NCBI GenBank assembly: GCA_964194625.1
Contig: CAXMNC010000025.1
Location: forward strand, 1 to 9,535
DNA length: 9,535 nt
From: SPGG2 sp964194625
GTDB taxonomy: Bacteria; Pseudomonadota; Gammaproteobacteria; Acidiferrobacterales; SPGG2
Direction of reading: 5' to 3'
Position numbers and translations under genes: made by a program. Positions 1 to 5,914 of this stretch are shown here, one piece after another (position 1 is the first letter of the stretch; each line of letters starts with the position of its first letter). Below the pieces are notes generated by a model. The model had not been told where the DNA came from. It saw nothing but the letters and a program-made list of their open reading frames with translations, and ran no database searches.

Positions 1-78
1 CACCTCCAGGTTTCTGGGGTGAAATGGGATTAGCTAAGCACCAACAACGCCGCCAAGGAGTGGAATGAGGAGATCACC

Positions 79-315
79 ATGTTCCACCTCACCCCCAATC
101 GAGACGACTTCAACCAAGAACTCCAAATCTGTATCGCCGAAGCCTTGTATGATGTGGATTCGATTGTGGCTGATCCAGAGGCTTACACAAAAGAAGAATT
201 AGCAACCCTACACAGTCAGATCGTGTCTAATTTGGAACAGGCGTGGGAGCTATTAGGCGGGAGCGAGGATCAACTGCTGTCTACGACGATGCAGACTTTT
301 ACGCGGCGCGGTTAG
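79..315 (+). CDS. Small helical protein of unknown family, copy 1 (C-terminus replaced)
   Basis: I do not recognise this 78-residue protein. It is acidic and probably helical, with no signal peptide or membrane segment. A GAGGAG ribosome-binding site lies 7 bases before the ATG, so the start is sound. Residues 7-70 (from the LTP-DDFN motif through the ELATLHSQIV and AWELLGGSEDQL stretches) recur in copies at 876, 1446 and 6512. Copies 1 and 2 share 41 aligned codons that differ by 12 synonymous and only 4 amino-acid changes, which shows the family has been under protein-level selection. The match stops at the ATGCAG codons near 295. Copy 2 continues there with a different 12-residue end, so this copy has probably exchanged its last residues for TFTRRG. 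It may still be translated. Confidence 0.7.
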   Translation: MFHLTPNRDDFNQELQICIAEALYDVDSIVADPEAYTKEELATLHSQIVSNLEQAWELLGGSEDQLLSTTMQTFTRRG

Positions 316-424
316 ACAGGAACCGAACAGACCCAGAAACCTAGCTCTTGTCCAATGCGTCGACCTTCTTTTTGTCACCGTGGCGCCCCATCACAATCCC
401 CAAGATACCAGGATCGAGTTTAGA
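316..424. other. Intergenic segment with no gene seen
   Basis: This stretch between small-family copy 1 and the stop codon of the convergent PilZ gene has no open frame with a plausible start. It begins with GTTAGAC (311-317), which fits the integron core pattern GTTRRRY, but no partner half-site is visible, so I do not call it an attC site. Confidence 0.5.
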
Positions 425-793
425 TCATGGTCCACTTGGATCTTGTATCGTGGACCTTGCATCTGACTTCGGATATACGATGTCGAGCAAGATATTGCAG
501 AGCTCTTCATCGAGATCGCCAAACATAACCGCCGCCCCGTCTTCCTCAACTCGTATGACTGTGGCGGGCAGACGGCAGTGTCTGGGCTTTCCCCCGGGGC
601 GGATCTTAATCACTACCTCCAGGTTAGTGCCGTTGGGGAGCGCGAAGTTTTTGGTCTCTAGAAATGCACCGCCAACACTGATATCCCGGAGCCTGCACTT
701 CGCTAACTCGACACCGTCACTGGCAAACACCTTGACGTCGGCCACGCGACGGTGAGCTAAACGACGGTTGGCTGACAACGGTTTGTTAGTCAA
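425..793 (-). CDS. PilZ domain protein (c-di-GMP binding)
   Basis: This 122-residue protein consists of little more than a PilZ domain. The N-terminal RRxxxR motif is present at R10-R11 and R15, and the DxSxxG motif at D37-S39-G42 (DISVGG). In PilZ domains these two motifs wrap around cyclic di-GMP. The beta-rich middle, with VVIKIRPGG and ATVIRVEEDGAAVMF, fits the six-stranded barrel, and a C-terminal helix follows. A stand-alone PilZ protein usually relays c-di-GMP signals to motility, adhesion or polysaccharide export through a partner; no partner is encoded here. The start is a TTG at 793, supported by an AGGGGG ribosome-binding site about 8 bases upstream on the minus strand. The gene runs against its neighbours. 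Confidence 0.88.
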   Translation of the reverse strand: MTNKPLSANRRLAHRRVADVKVFASDGVELAKCRLRDISVGGAFLETKNFALPNGTNLEVVIKIRPGGKPRHCRLPATVIRVEEDGAAVMFGDLDEELCNILLDIVYPKSDARSTIQDPSGP

Positions 794-854
794 AAATTAC
801 CCCCTGACGCACCTTGATTCCCCTCAGAATCAGTATAGTCCAGCCTTACAAGGC

Positions 855-1037
855 ATGTTTTGCAGGTCGCCCAGGGACCCAGAAGCCTACACAAAAGAAC
901 AACTAGCGACCTTACACAGCCAGATCGTGTCTAATCTGGAACGGGCGTGGGAGCTATCCGGTGGGAGTGAGGATCAACTCCTCTCTACGATGATGCAGAT
1001 CTCACAAGTAGTAGCGAAGCAGTTCAAAGAGAACTAG
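855..1037 (+). pseudogene. Small helical protein family, copy 2 (N-terminus missing)
   Basis: Homology to copy 1 starts abruptly at base 876 (codons for DPEAYTKE) and runs to the TAG at 1035-1037. This copy carries the probable native C-terminus of the family, ending SQVVAKQFKEN. The N-terminal 30 or so residues seen in copy 1 are absent. The frame stays open upstream to an ATG at 855, which would give a 60-residue protein, but only a weak AAGG precedes it. I read this as a 5'-truncated gene fragment. Its function is unknown. Confidence 0.6.
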
Positions 1038-1071
1038 TGGGACGTAGCGTAGGGTAGTTGCTAAGCGAGCC

Positions 1072-1440
1072 ATGGCTACAAAACAAAAGGACACACGAAC
1101 CAGGACCACGGCACACCGTAGGTTCAAGCTGGACGTTCCTGAGCGCCAAAAAGACGAGGAACCGGCAACCGAGAAACAACTAGCGTACATTCGTCACCTT
1201 GCCCCTGGTGCCAAACCGGGACACAGTGAACTAGAGGATCTCGGGAAGTGGCAGGCGTCGGCGCTAATCGACCAGATCAAGGAAGAAAAAGAACGGTTTG
1301 AATCGGATGTTGAGGAGGAAATTTGGCAGGAGCGAGAACAAGATGAGAAAGAGGGAATAACTGGTAGGCAGATATTCTGGGCCGTCGTCTTGGCGCTTGT
1401 GATGCTTGTCGTACTTTCTGTACTGATAGATGTGCGGTAG
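1072..1440 (+). CDS. Small tail-anchored membrane protein with TEKQ-type helical module
   Basis: This 122-residue protein has a charged N-terminus. Residues 31-70 (ATEKQLAYIRHLAPG, then LGKWQASALIDQI) follow the pattern of a short helix-hairpin module found appended to many bacterial proteins, in which a TxKQxxYI helix is followed by an S/A-x-LI helix. A highly charged, probably coiled-coil stretch follows at about 70-98, and one hydrophobic helix lies near the end (about 101-119, IFWAVVLALVMLVVLSVLI). This layout predicts a cytoplasmic domain anchored by a C-terminal transmembrane helix. No clear ribosome-binding site precedes the ATG. Small-family copy 3 begins five bases after the stop codon. 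The specific function is unknown. Confidence 0.6.
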   Translation: MATKQKDTRTRTTAHRRFKLDVPERQKDEEPATEKQLAYIRHLAPGAKPGHSELEDLGKWQASALIDQIKEEKERFESDVEEEIWQEREQDEKEGITGRQIFWAVVLALVMLVVLSVLIDVR

Positions 1441-1445
1441 TCCCC

Positions 1446-1523
1446 GAACTTCAGATCTGCATCGCCGCAGCCTTGTACGATGTAGATTCGATTGTGGCGG
1501 ACCCAGGGGCTTATACAAGAGAG
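1446..1523 (+). pseudogene. Small helical protein family, copy 3 (internal fragment)
   Basis: Twenty-six codons match residues 15-40 of copy 1, reading ELQICIAAALYDVDSIVADP and then GAYTRE, with differences mostly at third positions. The match is cut at both ends: on the left it abuts the end of the preceding gene, and on the right it passes into unrelated sequence at 1524. There is no start codon for it. This is a relic of the same family as the copies at 79, 876 and 6512. Confidence 0.65.
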
Positions 1524-1675
1524 GCAGATATTCGTTATCCGTTCTGCGCTTGCGATCCCTGTATTAGTTGCAGTCCACCCTTGTGGTCAGGACTGGTGAA
1601 GGCGCGTAGCATTGTCCTAGTTGCTGACACCATGCTAGGTGTTAAAGAAATCGACTGCGGCAAAGGGGAATAGTA
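1524..1675. other. Intergenic segment upstream of the 1676 lipoprotein gene
   Basis: No gene is seen here. It presumably holds the promoter of the downstream lipoprotein gene, but I find no convincing -35/-10 pair. A short sequence at 1639-1651 (GTGTTAAAGAAAT) also occurs at 4538-4550 ahead of another gene. Confidence 0.4.
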
Positions 1676-2167
1676 ATGCGCGCTTTGCTGGTAAAGGTTT
1701 GCCATACGATGTTGAGTTCGATCGTTATTGCACTCGTACTGGCCGCGTGTGCGTCGATGGAAGCGGAAGCTCAAGAGCTGACCAAACCGCATCGTGTGAA
1801 GCGGGCAATCTTTACAACCAGGCTAACAGAAGAGAATCAACCCAAGAACAACTTAAAGAAGGTATCGCTAGACAAAGAAGGAATATATATTTTTGTCAGG
1901 TGGGAACTTGATCTGGAAAAACAGAAATCCTTTATTGTCAGCTATAGAGTATTTGACGGTTCAGGTACCTATGTAAACTCAGTGGGACGAGCGTTTTTTC
2001 CTCGCGCAGAGGATTGGAATAGTTGGTATTGGGTTTATTTCCAGCGGACTCAAACACCCGGAAACTGGCGGTTTGAAGTCTACCTCGATGATCGAAAAGT
2101 GGTAGAAAAATATCTTAAAGTGTTGCCTCGGAAAAAAGATGCTAAGCGACGAAAAAAGAAAAACTGA
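1676..2167 (+). CDS. Predicted lipoprotein with a beta-rich periplasmic domain
   Basis: This 163-residue protein starts at ATG 1676, with AAAGGGGAA about 7 bases upstream. Residues 1-24 form a signal sequence ending in the lipobox LAAC, so C25 is the likely lipidated residue. The residue after it is Ala, which favours the outer membrane. The mature part has a pattern of alternating strands with aromatic residues (GIYIFVRWEL, VSYRVFDGSG, WYWVYFQ) and ends with PGNWRFEVYLDDRKV followed by a short strand. The tail resembles the end of DUF2914-type domains, but I cannot confirm that family. The last residues (PRKKDAKRRKKKN) are strongly basic. The role is unknown; location in the envelope is well supported. 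Confidence 0.75.
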   Translation: MRALLVKVCHTMLSSIVIALVLAACASMEAEAQELTKPHRVKRAIFTTRLTEENQPKNNLKKVSLDKEGIYIFVRWELDLEKQKSFIVSYRVFDGSGTYVNSVGRAFFPRAEDWNSWYWVYFQRTQTPGNWRFEVYLDDRKVVEKYLKVLPRKKDAKRRKKKN

Positions 2168-2193
2168 GTGCCGGGCTTGATCGCGTCTCAGTT
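2162..2193. repeat. Inverted repeat overlapping the end of the 1676 gene
   Basis: AACTGAG and CTCAGTT form a perfect 7-bp stem around an 18-base loop. It begins within the stop codon region of the lipoprotein gene. No T-tract follows, so it is not a typical terminator. It lies 20 bases before the cassette boundary at 2213 and may be a degenerate part of the preceding recombination site. Confidence 0.4.
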
Positions 2194-2213
2194 CTTCAGC
2201 CTCCCTTTGATCG

Positions 2214-2518
2214 TTAGGTGTAAACCAAGGTGGACCTAAAGTTCTTTCTTACAGTGTTCGTGGCAGCTCTATCGCTAGGTTTGGTGCTCTGGTTCTGGGC
2301 ACTGCCAGCCACGTCAGAGGGAACAATCACTCCCGTCGTGGCACTTGGGGGAACAATTGTTGTTGTGGTTACAGCCACCGCCGTTTTCCGCAGTCTGTGG
2401 TCTATAGCAAGCGGTAAACGAGCGAGGCGGACGTAATGGAGACATAAGGATGTGGTTTACACCTAACAATGCGATGCAGAGTCGACGCTCGCTTCGCTCT
2501 CGCGCCTGATCGCAAACG
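2214..2518 (+). mobile_element. Integron gene cassette, about 305 bp
   Basis: The left boundary is a core site GTTAGGT (2213-2219, matching GTTRRRY). The right boundary is the G of GTTAGAA at 2518. The first 14 bases from 2213 (GTTAGGTGTAAACC) are the exact reverse complement of 2454-2467 (GGTTTACACCTAAC). This is expected because, in a circularised cassette, the start of the cassette completes the core opposite the RYYYAAC of its own attC. A single small gene fills the cassette and starts 16 bases inside the left boundary, as is typical. No integron integrase gene is in the window, so the parent integron lies elsewhere or has been lost. Confidence 0.75.
2230..2436 (+). CDS. Cassette-encoded small membrane protein
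   Basis: This 68-residue protein starts at GTG 2230, because no ATG is available in the frame. Two hydrophobic stretches are visible: residues 5-25 (FFLTVFVAALSLGLVLWFWAL) and 33-55 (ITPVVALGGTIVVVVTATAVF). A short basic tail (SGKRARRT) follows, predicted to be cytoplasmic. Only a weak AAGG precedes the start. The gene lies in the normal orientation for an integron cassette, with its stop codon 18 bases before the attC arm. The family is not recognised and the function is unknown. Confidence 0.65.
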   Translation: MDLKFFLTVFVAALSLGLVLWFWALPATSEGTITPVVALGGTIVVVVTATAVFRSLWSIASGKRARRT

Positions 2519-2524
2519 TTAGAA
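2461..2524 (+). other. attC recombination site of an integron cassette
   Basis: The R'' core is ACCTAAC (2461-2467) and the R' core GTTAGAA (2518-2524); the outer parts pair as CTAAC/GTTAG. The inner arms pair as GCGAT/ATCGC and CAG/CTG, with one unpaired G on the left arm. That extrahelical base on the R''-side arm is the usual polarity mark of attC sites. The spacers (AAT after R'', CAAAC before R') and the GACGC/GCGC interior are typical. The last R' base is A rather than the consensus pyrimidine. The TAA stop of the minus-strand nuclease lies inside R'. I am confident that this is an attC site. Confidence 0.85.
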
Positions 2525-3031
2525 AGCACCACTCTGGTAAGACTCACCTAAGAGCCGCCGATAGTCCCAAGGCGGCATAGGATTGTTCTCTCGCCACAAC
2601 CCTAGTCTTTCATTTCGGGCCTTGTTTTCGGCATCCGCGTATAGCTCTCGGTCTTCCGCGCTTTGTTCGTGCTGGTATTTCTTGTAGTGCCAGGCGAACC
2701 CCACCTTAACTTGCTCTAGACACACATCGATCCCATCAAGTAGGACTTTTCCTACAATGCGGCCATAGCGATCCCGCTTTTGGTATTCGACTCTTACTTG
2801 TTTACCCGCCACGATGGAAAGTAAATGCTTACGAGAAGCCAGTCCATACGCCTGCCTTCGTTCCGGCGCATCGATCCCCGCTAAACGGATCTTGTGGTCC
2901 TTATAGTTAGCATCGAGGACGTAGAGGGTATCGCCGCCCACAACCCTGCCGACCTTCCCGGTGAGGGTATCGCCGAAGGCTGTTAGGGAGAGACCTATTA
3001 GAAGGCCAAGGGTGATTACACGGACTGCCAT
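2519..3031 (-). CDS. Secreted thermonuclease-family (SNase-like) nuclease, copy 1
   Basis: This 170-residue protein has a signal peptide (residues 1-20, LLIGLSLTAFG) followed by a staphylococcal-nuclease fold. By alignment to staphylococcal nuclease, R49 (IRL), D54 and E57 (IDAPER) and R91 (DRYGR) match catalytic R35, D40, E43 and R87. D34 matches calcium ligand D21. The usual aspartate two residues earlier is Gly here (VGGDTLY at 31-37); copy 2 keeps it (TDGDTLY). The enzyme should cleave DNA or RNA in the periplasm or outside the cell in a calcium-dependent way. Start is ATG 3031 with no strong ribosome-binding site. The TAA stop lies inside the attC core at 2519-2521. The gene runs opposite to the cassette direction. 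The 11-bp direct repeats at 3103 lie in its upstream region. Confidence 0.92.
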   Translation of the reverse strand: MAVRVITLGLLIGLSLTAFGDTLTGKVGRVVGGDTLYVLDANYKDHKIRLAGIDAPERRQAYGLASRKHLLSIVAGKQVRVEYQKRDRYGRIVGKVLLDGIDVCLEQVKVGFAWHYKKYQHEQSAEDRELYADAENKARNERLGLWRENNPMPPWDYRRLLGESYQSGAF

Positions 3032-3102
3032 TCCATAGGAATTTGCCGTACCGACTGAGTTAAATAGATGTCCGGGGACTGGTTTCGTCCTTGCGGTAAG
3101 AA

Positions 3103-3135
3103 ATCTGTAAGCGATCTGTAAGCGATCTGTAAGTT
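3103..3135. promoter_or_regulatory. Three phased 11-bp direct repeats, candidate response-regulator operator
   Basis: ATCTGTAAGCG occurs twice in tandem (3103-3113, 3114-3124), and a third copy reads ATCTGTAAGTT (3125-3135). The 11-bp period puts each CTGTAAG on the same face of the helix. OmpR/PhoB-family regulators bind such tandem direct repeats; the Pho box is 7 conserved bases beginning CTGT plus a 4-base spacer, the same layout as here. The site sits between the divergent nuclease (start 3031) and lipoprotein (start 3235) genes, so it could serve either. Binding by any regulator is inferred. Confidence 0.5.
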
Positions 3136-3234
3136 GTCTGCACCCCCGGTCAAGCTACCATAAATACACGAAGAAAAGATTGGCCGCTGAGGCTGATCTT
3201 ACGCCATATGCCAATAGTTTCTCGGGGAAAAGAT

Positions 3235-4521
3235 ATGAACATCCTAGTACGAAAACCGGTCATCACTTGGATCTGCCTGACCTTGTTCCTCATACAGTCC
3301 GGGTGTGCCACGTCTCCGCGGGTGGCGGCACCGCCCTCGAGGGACACCCAGAAAACGCGGGTAACGTCACCCCCTTCTGACGACATCCGCAAGAACCTTG
3401 GGACAATCGGCGTCGTTTCTGTCCAGTCTGCGCCCAAGGTGCGGTTTCTGGCGCCGACGCGCGAGAAAGGAGCGGGGGCCGCGGCTGGAAGGACGGCCGG
3501 GCGTGCCCTTGGGGGGCTCTGGGCGGGGTGTGGGCAGGTCATTCTAGGAACGCTGGAAACTATCATTATTCCCATTGTCGCTTCGTATGGGTGCGTTGCT
3601 GTCACGCCTTTTGTGGCAGTGGGCGGTGCGCTAATTGGCGGTGCGGGCTCGGACGCCGCGAAAGCGAACCGCGCCGCCAAAGCCAACCACAAGGCCGAAG
3701 TCAAGGAACTGCGTCCGATAATCGATGCCGCCCTGGACGCGGTGGCGACTGACACCCCGCTGCGGGATGGCCTGCTCGAGCAGGCGCAGGCGCGGACCCA
3801 CCACGCCTTTGTCAGCGTGCCGGCAAGCGATTCCAAAAAGCCCGACAAGCGGGCGCACTATGGGCGTCTGGAGAGTGAAGGGATCGACACCGTGCTTGAG
3901 GTCAGCGTGCCGCGTCTCGACTTTGCTGCGGATAATTATGCATTTGCACTCACCGCCCAGGCGCGGCTCATCCGCGTTAGGGATAACGCCGTGCTATACA
4001 CGGGCACTTACACCTTTGGGAACGGCGCCCGCGGGATCTTCCAATGGACGGCCGATGGGGGCGACAATCTATCGTCCGCGCTTGCTGGCGCGTACCAGGG
4101 TCTTGCTGAAAAAATTGTGGATGACGTATTTCTACTTCAACCTCTACCGCGCCTGGAAGCCGATGCCGACAAGCAGCGGACAGGAGATGCAAGCGACAGT
4201 AAGGCGTCATGGATAGAGGACACGAAAACGCAAGCGGTGGTTGTCCGCACGAGGCCGATTACGCTGCACGCGGCGGCCGATCAGGGCGACCTCAACCAGG
4301 TCAAACAACTTATCTTCCGGGGCGCTAAAGCTCTAGGAGAAGGATAAAGATGGCAACACACCGCTACACCAGGCGGCGATCAAGGGTCACACCAAAGTGG
4401 CGGCCCTGCTTATCTGCGAGGGGCTAAGGTCAAAGCGACAAACAACAACCGCGACACGCCGCTGCACATGGCAGCCTATTATGGTCAAACCGCCATGGTT
4501 GAGTTGCTGATATATTTATAG
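3235..4521 (+). pseudogene. Lipoprotein with glycine-rich segment and C-terminal ankyrin repeats (two frameshifts)
   Basis: The start is ATG 3235, with GGGGAAAAG just upstream. The ATG at 3208 in the same frame lacks such a site. Residues 1-22 form a signal sequence ending in QSGC (IQSGCAT), a likely lipidation site. A Gly/Ala-rich hydrophobic stretch follows (from GRTAGRALGGL to VGGALIGGAGS), like a glycine-zipper segment, and then a periplasmic domain of unknown type (about 150-320). The end holds three ankyrin repeats: ITLHAAADQGDLNQVKQLIF in frame, DGNTPLHQAAIKGHTKVAAL after a +1 insertion within 4330-4339, and DTPLHMAAYYGQTAMVELL after loss of one G near 4421-4423 that restores the first frame. 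As sequenced, translation stops at 4347 (370 residues). Repaired, it would be 428 residues, ending at TAG 4519-4521. The indels may be real or assembly errors. Confidence 0.75.
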
Positions 4522-4595
4522 AAGGAGTCCGTATTTAGTGTTAAAGAAATAACGAAAATGCCCTCTACTAACCCGCATCTAGCAATCTAACAATC
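4522..4595. other. Short intergenic segment with possible core-site remnants
   Basis: This holds GTGTTAAAGAAAT (4538-4550), also found at 1639, and ATCTAAC (4585-4591), which fits RYYYAAC. No complete attC site can be folded from them. Confidence 0.35.
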
Positions 4596-4892
4596 GTGCC
4601 TTGCAAACTCTGCCACACGTTCGATGCCGAGATAGAAATCCGACTTCCGTCAGATCTCACTCGAATCCTGGGGAAACTCAAGGCAGCCGTCTCCGCCGGA
4701 AAACTGAAGTACAACTCCTTTGAGTCGAGCCGGGTGCTTATTGGCCAACCGGATTTCACAGCGCTTGAACCAACCGGGCCTTACCCTGATACGCTGCATT
4801 ACTACTTTGACTGCCCGAAGTGTGGCTGCCTGTTTGAGCTCACGGCTGAGACCTATCATGGCAGTGGCGGTAGTTGGAAGCGATTGCGGTAA
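4596..4892 (+). CDS. Small protein with two CxxC pairs, possible zinc site
   Basis: This 98-residue protein has CKLC at residues 3-6 and CPKCGC at 73-78, which could together bind one zinc ion as in a split zinc ribbon. The C-terminus carries a conserved-looking ELTAETYHGSGGSW motif. There is no signal peptide or membrane segment, so it is probably cytoplasmic. The start is GTG 4596. An in-frame stop lies just upstream and no ATG is available, but no ribosome-binding site is visible. A terminator-like hairpin follows the stop. I recall similar short hypothetical proteins in proteobacteria but cannot name the family or a function. Confidence 0.65.
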   Translation: MPCKLCHTFDAEIEIRLPSDLTRILGKLKAAVSAGKLKYNSFESSRVLIGQPDFTALEPTGPYPDTLHYYFDCPKCGCLFELTAETYHGSGGSWKRLR

Positions 4893-4906
4893 TCAACGTG
4901 CAAGGA

Positions 4907-4930
4907 AAGGGGGGATGCACCCCTTATTTT
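4907..4930 (+). terminator. Probable rho-independent terminator after the CxxC gene
   Basis: AAGGGG and CCCCTT form a 6-bp stem around a 7-base loop, followed at once by ATTTTA. It lies 14 bases after the stop codon of the 4596 gene and is oriented to end its transcript. The T-tract is short, so strength is uncertain. Confidence 0.55.
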
Positions 4931-5150
4931 ACTAGGCACCGTGAAGCGCAACGCCCTGAGTCTGCCCAAGTACGTTAACGCTTGCCATTCCGTAGCGAAG
5001 GTGGTTTGCTGGGGTTGGCAGGTGATGGATGATTAGCCCTCCCGGAAGACCCAACCAATAACTACCTGCCCGTTGATTTACTTTTCCGCCTTCTGAGGGG
5101 TCTTGCCCTCCGTCCCAGGTACGTTTCATCTCGGCCTATAACTATGAATA
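4931..5150. other. Intergenic region before the rhodanese gene
   Basis: No gene is supported here. The right part contains one copy of a dispersed hairpin repeat (5049-5114), and TACCTG/CAGGTA form an inverted pair around that hairpin. Its right end runs into a possible integron core site at 5151-5162. Confidence 0.45.
5049..5114 (+). repeat. Dispersed hairpin repeat, copy A
   Basis: The most conserved part is 5094-5114. It matches 6718-6738 at 20 of 21 bases and forms a GAGGG/CCCTC stem with a 6-base loop; the single difference falls in the loop. Weaker similarity to copy B extends left to about 5049. It lies 56 bases before the rhodanese start. Confidence 0.55.
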
Positions 5151-5162
5151 CAAACGTTAGGA
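5151..5162 (+). other. Candidate integron core site (R' half) at the rhodanese gene
   Basis: CAAACGTTAG at 5151-5160 is identical to the R' end of the attC at 2513-2522. If it is a boundary, the cassette would start at T5157, and the rhodanese start codon would lie 14 bases inside it, a spacing usual for cassettes. The full core reads GTTAGGA, one base off GTTRRRY. I cannot fold a complete attC to its left (ACCCAAC at 5049 is the nearest R'' candidate), so this is a partial or degenerate site at best. Confidence 0.45.
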
Positions 5163-5170
5163 GGAGTCCT

Positions 5171-5577
5171 GTGAGAAAACTATTTTCCGTTCTCTCTCTG
5201 ATTGCTGCGCTATTCGCTGTTGGCGCGGTGCATGCTGCTTCACCGACTCAGGTTGAGGGCACCACTACTGTTGACGCGGCCACGGCCAAGCAGTTGTTTG
5301 ATCGGGGTGTGCCATTCGTTGACGTGCGTGGTAGTTCCTATAAGGATGGCCCATTCCTGGCGCGGTCCACCTCAATTGGGCTGGGGGATTCAGCAAAGCC
5401 GAGCTTGCTAAGGTCACAAAGAAAAAGCGAGAGGTCGTCATTTACTGCGGCGGGTATACGTGTAACCGTTCATCCTACGCCTGTAAGAAGGCGGTATCTT
5501 GGGGCTATAAGAAAGTGTACTACTTCCGAGATGGGTATCCAGGCTGGAAGGCCGCGGGATATCTCGTCGAGCAGTAG
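5171..5577 (+). pseudogene. Periplasmic rhodanese-like protein (one-base frameshift)
   Basis: The start is GTG 5171, with AGGAGGAG ending 5 bases upstream. The ATG at 5144 lacks a site and lies before the possible cassette boundary. Residues 1-23 form a Sec signal peptide (LFSVLSLIAALFAVGAVHA). The rhodanese domain begins with VDAATAKQLFDRGVPFVDVR and reads KDG at 5342-5350. The next codon, expected to be CAC of a GHIPGA motif, has lost one base at 5351-5352. From 5353 the frame moves by one and continues IPGAVHLNWAGGFSKAEL, then the active-site loop YCGGYTCNRS and FRDGYPGWKAAGYLVEQ, ending TAG 5575-5577. Repaired length is 135 residues. The loop with a second Cys is the form seen in exported rhodaneses. 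It would transfer or carry sulfane sulfur in the periplasm if expressed. Confidence 0.85.
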
Positions 5578-5631
5578 CGGGACCGGAACCGAGAGCCAGC
5601 CCGGGACCGACCTCATTTTGACCCGGGATTC

Positions 5632-5884
5632 CCTTCTTGTATTCAATCGTTACTTGTTTGCTCGCCACTATCGAAGCTAGGTGCTTACGAGAAGCCAATC
5701 CATACGCCTGCTTTCGTTCCGGTGCATCGATCCCGGCTAAACGGATTTTGTGTTCCTTATAGTTGGCATCGAGGACGTAGAGGGTATCGCCATCCGTAAT
5801 CTTGACGACCTTCCCGGTGAGGGAATTGGCGAAGGCTATGGGAGCCGCCAACAGCAGGAATGCGCCTAGGATGATCCGGCCCAT
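5632..5884 (-). pseudogene. Thermonuclease-family nuclease, copy 2, truncated
   Basis: The start is ATG 5884. A signal peptide (residues 1-19, ending PIAFA) is followed by an N-terminal nuclease half very close to copy 1: TDGDTLYVLDANYK, IRLAGIDAPERKQAYGLASR and KQVTIEYKK. D31, D33, R48, D53 and E56 are kept. After residue 84 the homology ends, and the frame runs on through unrelated sequence to 5438, across the opposite strand of the rhodanese gene. The second catalytic Arg (DRYGR in copy 1) and the C-terminal helices are lost, so it should be inactive. The break lies 50 to 60 bases from the rhodanese stop. It starts 30 bases after the pentapeptide gene and is probably on the same transcript. 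Confidence 0.85.
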
Positions 5885-5914
5885 GTTGTTCTCTGTAAGT
5901 CAATGTTAGCTTTA

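Noticed and set aside
305..320. GTTAGAC as an integron core site after small-family copy 1
   Set aside because: No partner RYYYAAC and no paired arms can be found upstream; the upstream bases are shared coding sequence of the family.
348..755. Plus-strand open frame of 135 codons antisense to the PilZ gene
   Set aside because: No domain pattern and no ribosome-binding site, while the opposite strand has clear PilZ motifs and a sited start.
768..1037. Full-length reading of small-family copy 2 from the TTG at 768
   Set aside because: No ribosome-binding site, it overlaps the PilZ start on the other strand, and family homology begins only at 876.
1639..1651. GTGTTAAAGAAAT shared with 4538-4550 upstream of another gene
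   Set aside because: A 13-base match is near chance level in a window of this length, and GTTAAAG does not fit GTTRRRY.
3150..3848. Long minus-strand frame of 232 codons opposite the lipoprotein gene
   Set aside because: Low-complexity Ala/Ser/Pro composition typical of a shadow frame; the plus strand has signal, lipobox and ankyrin repeats.
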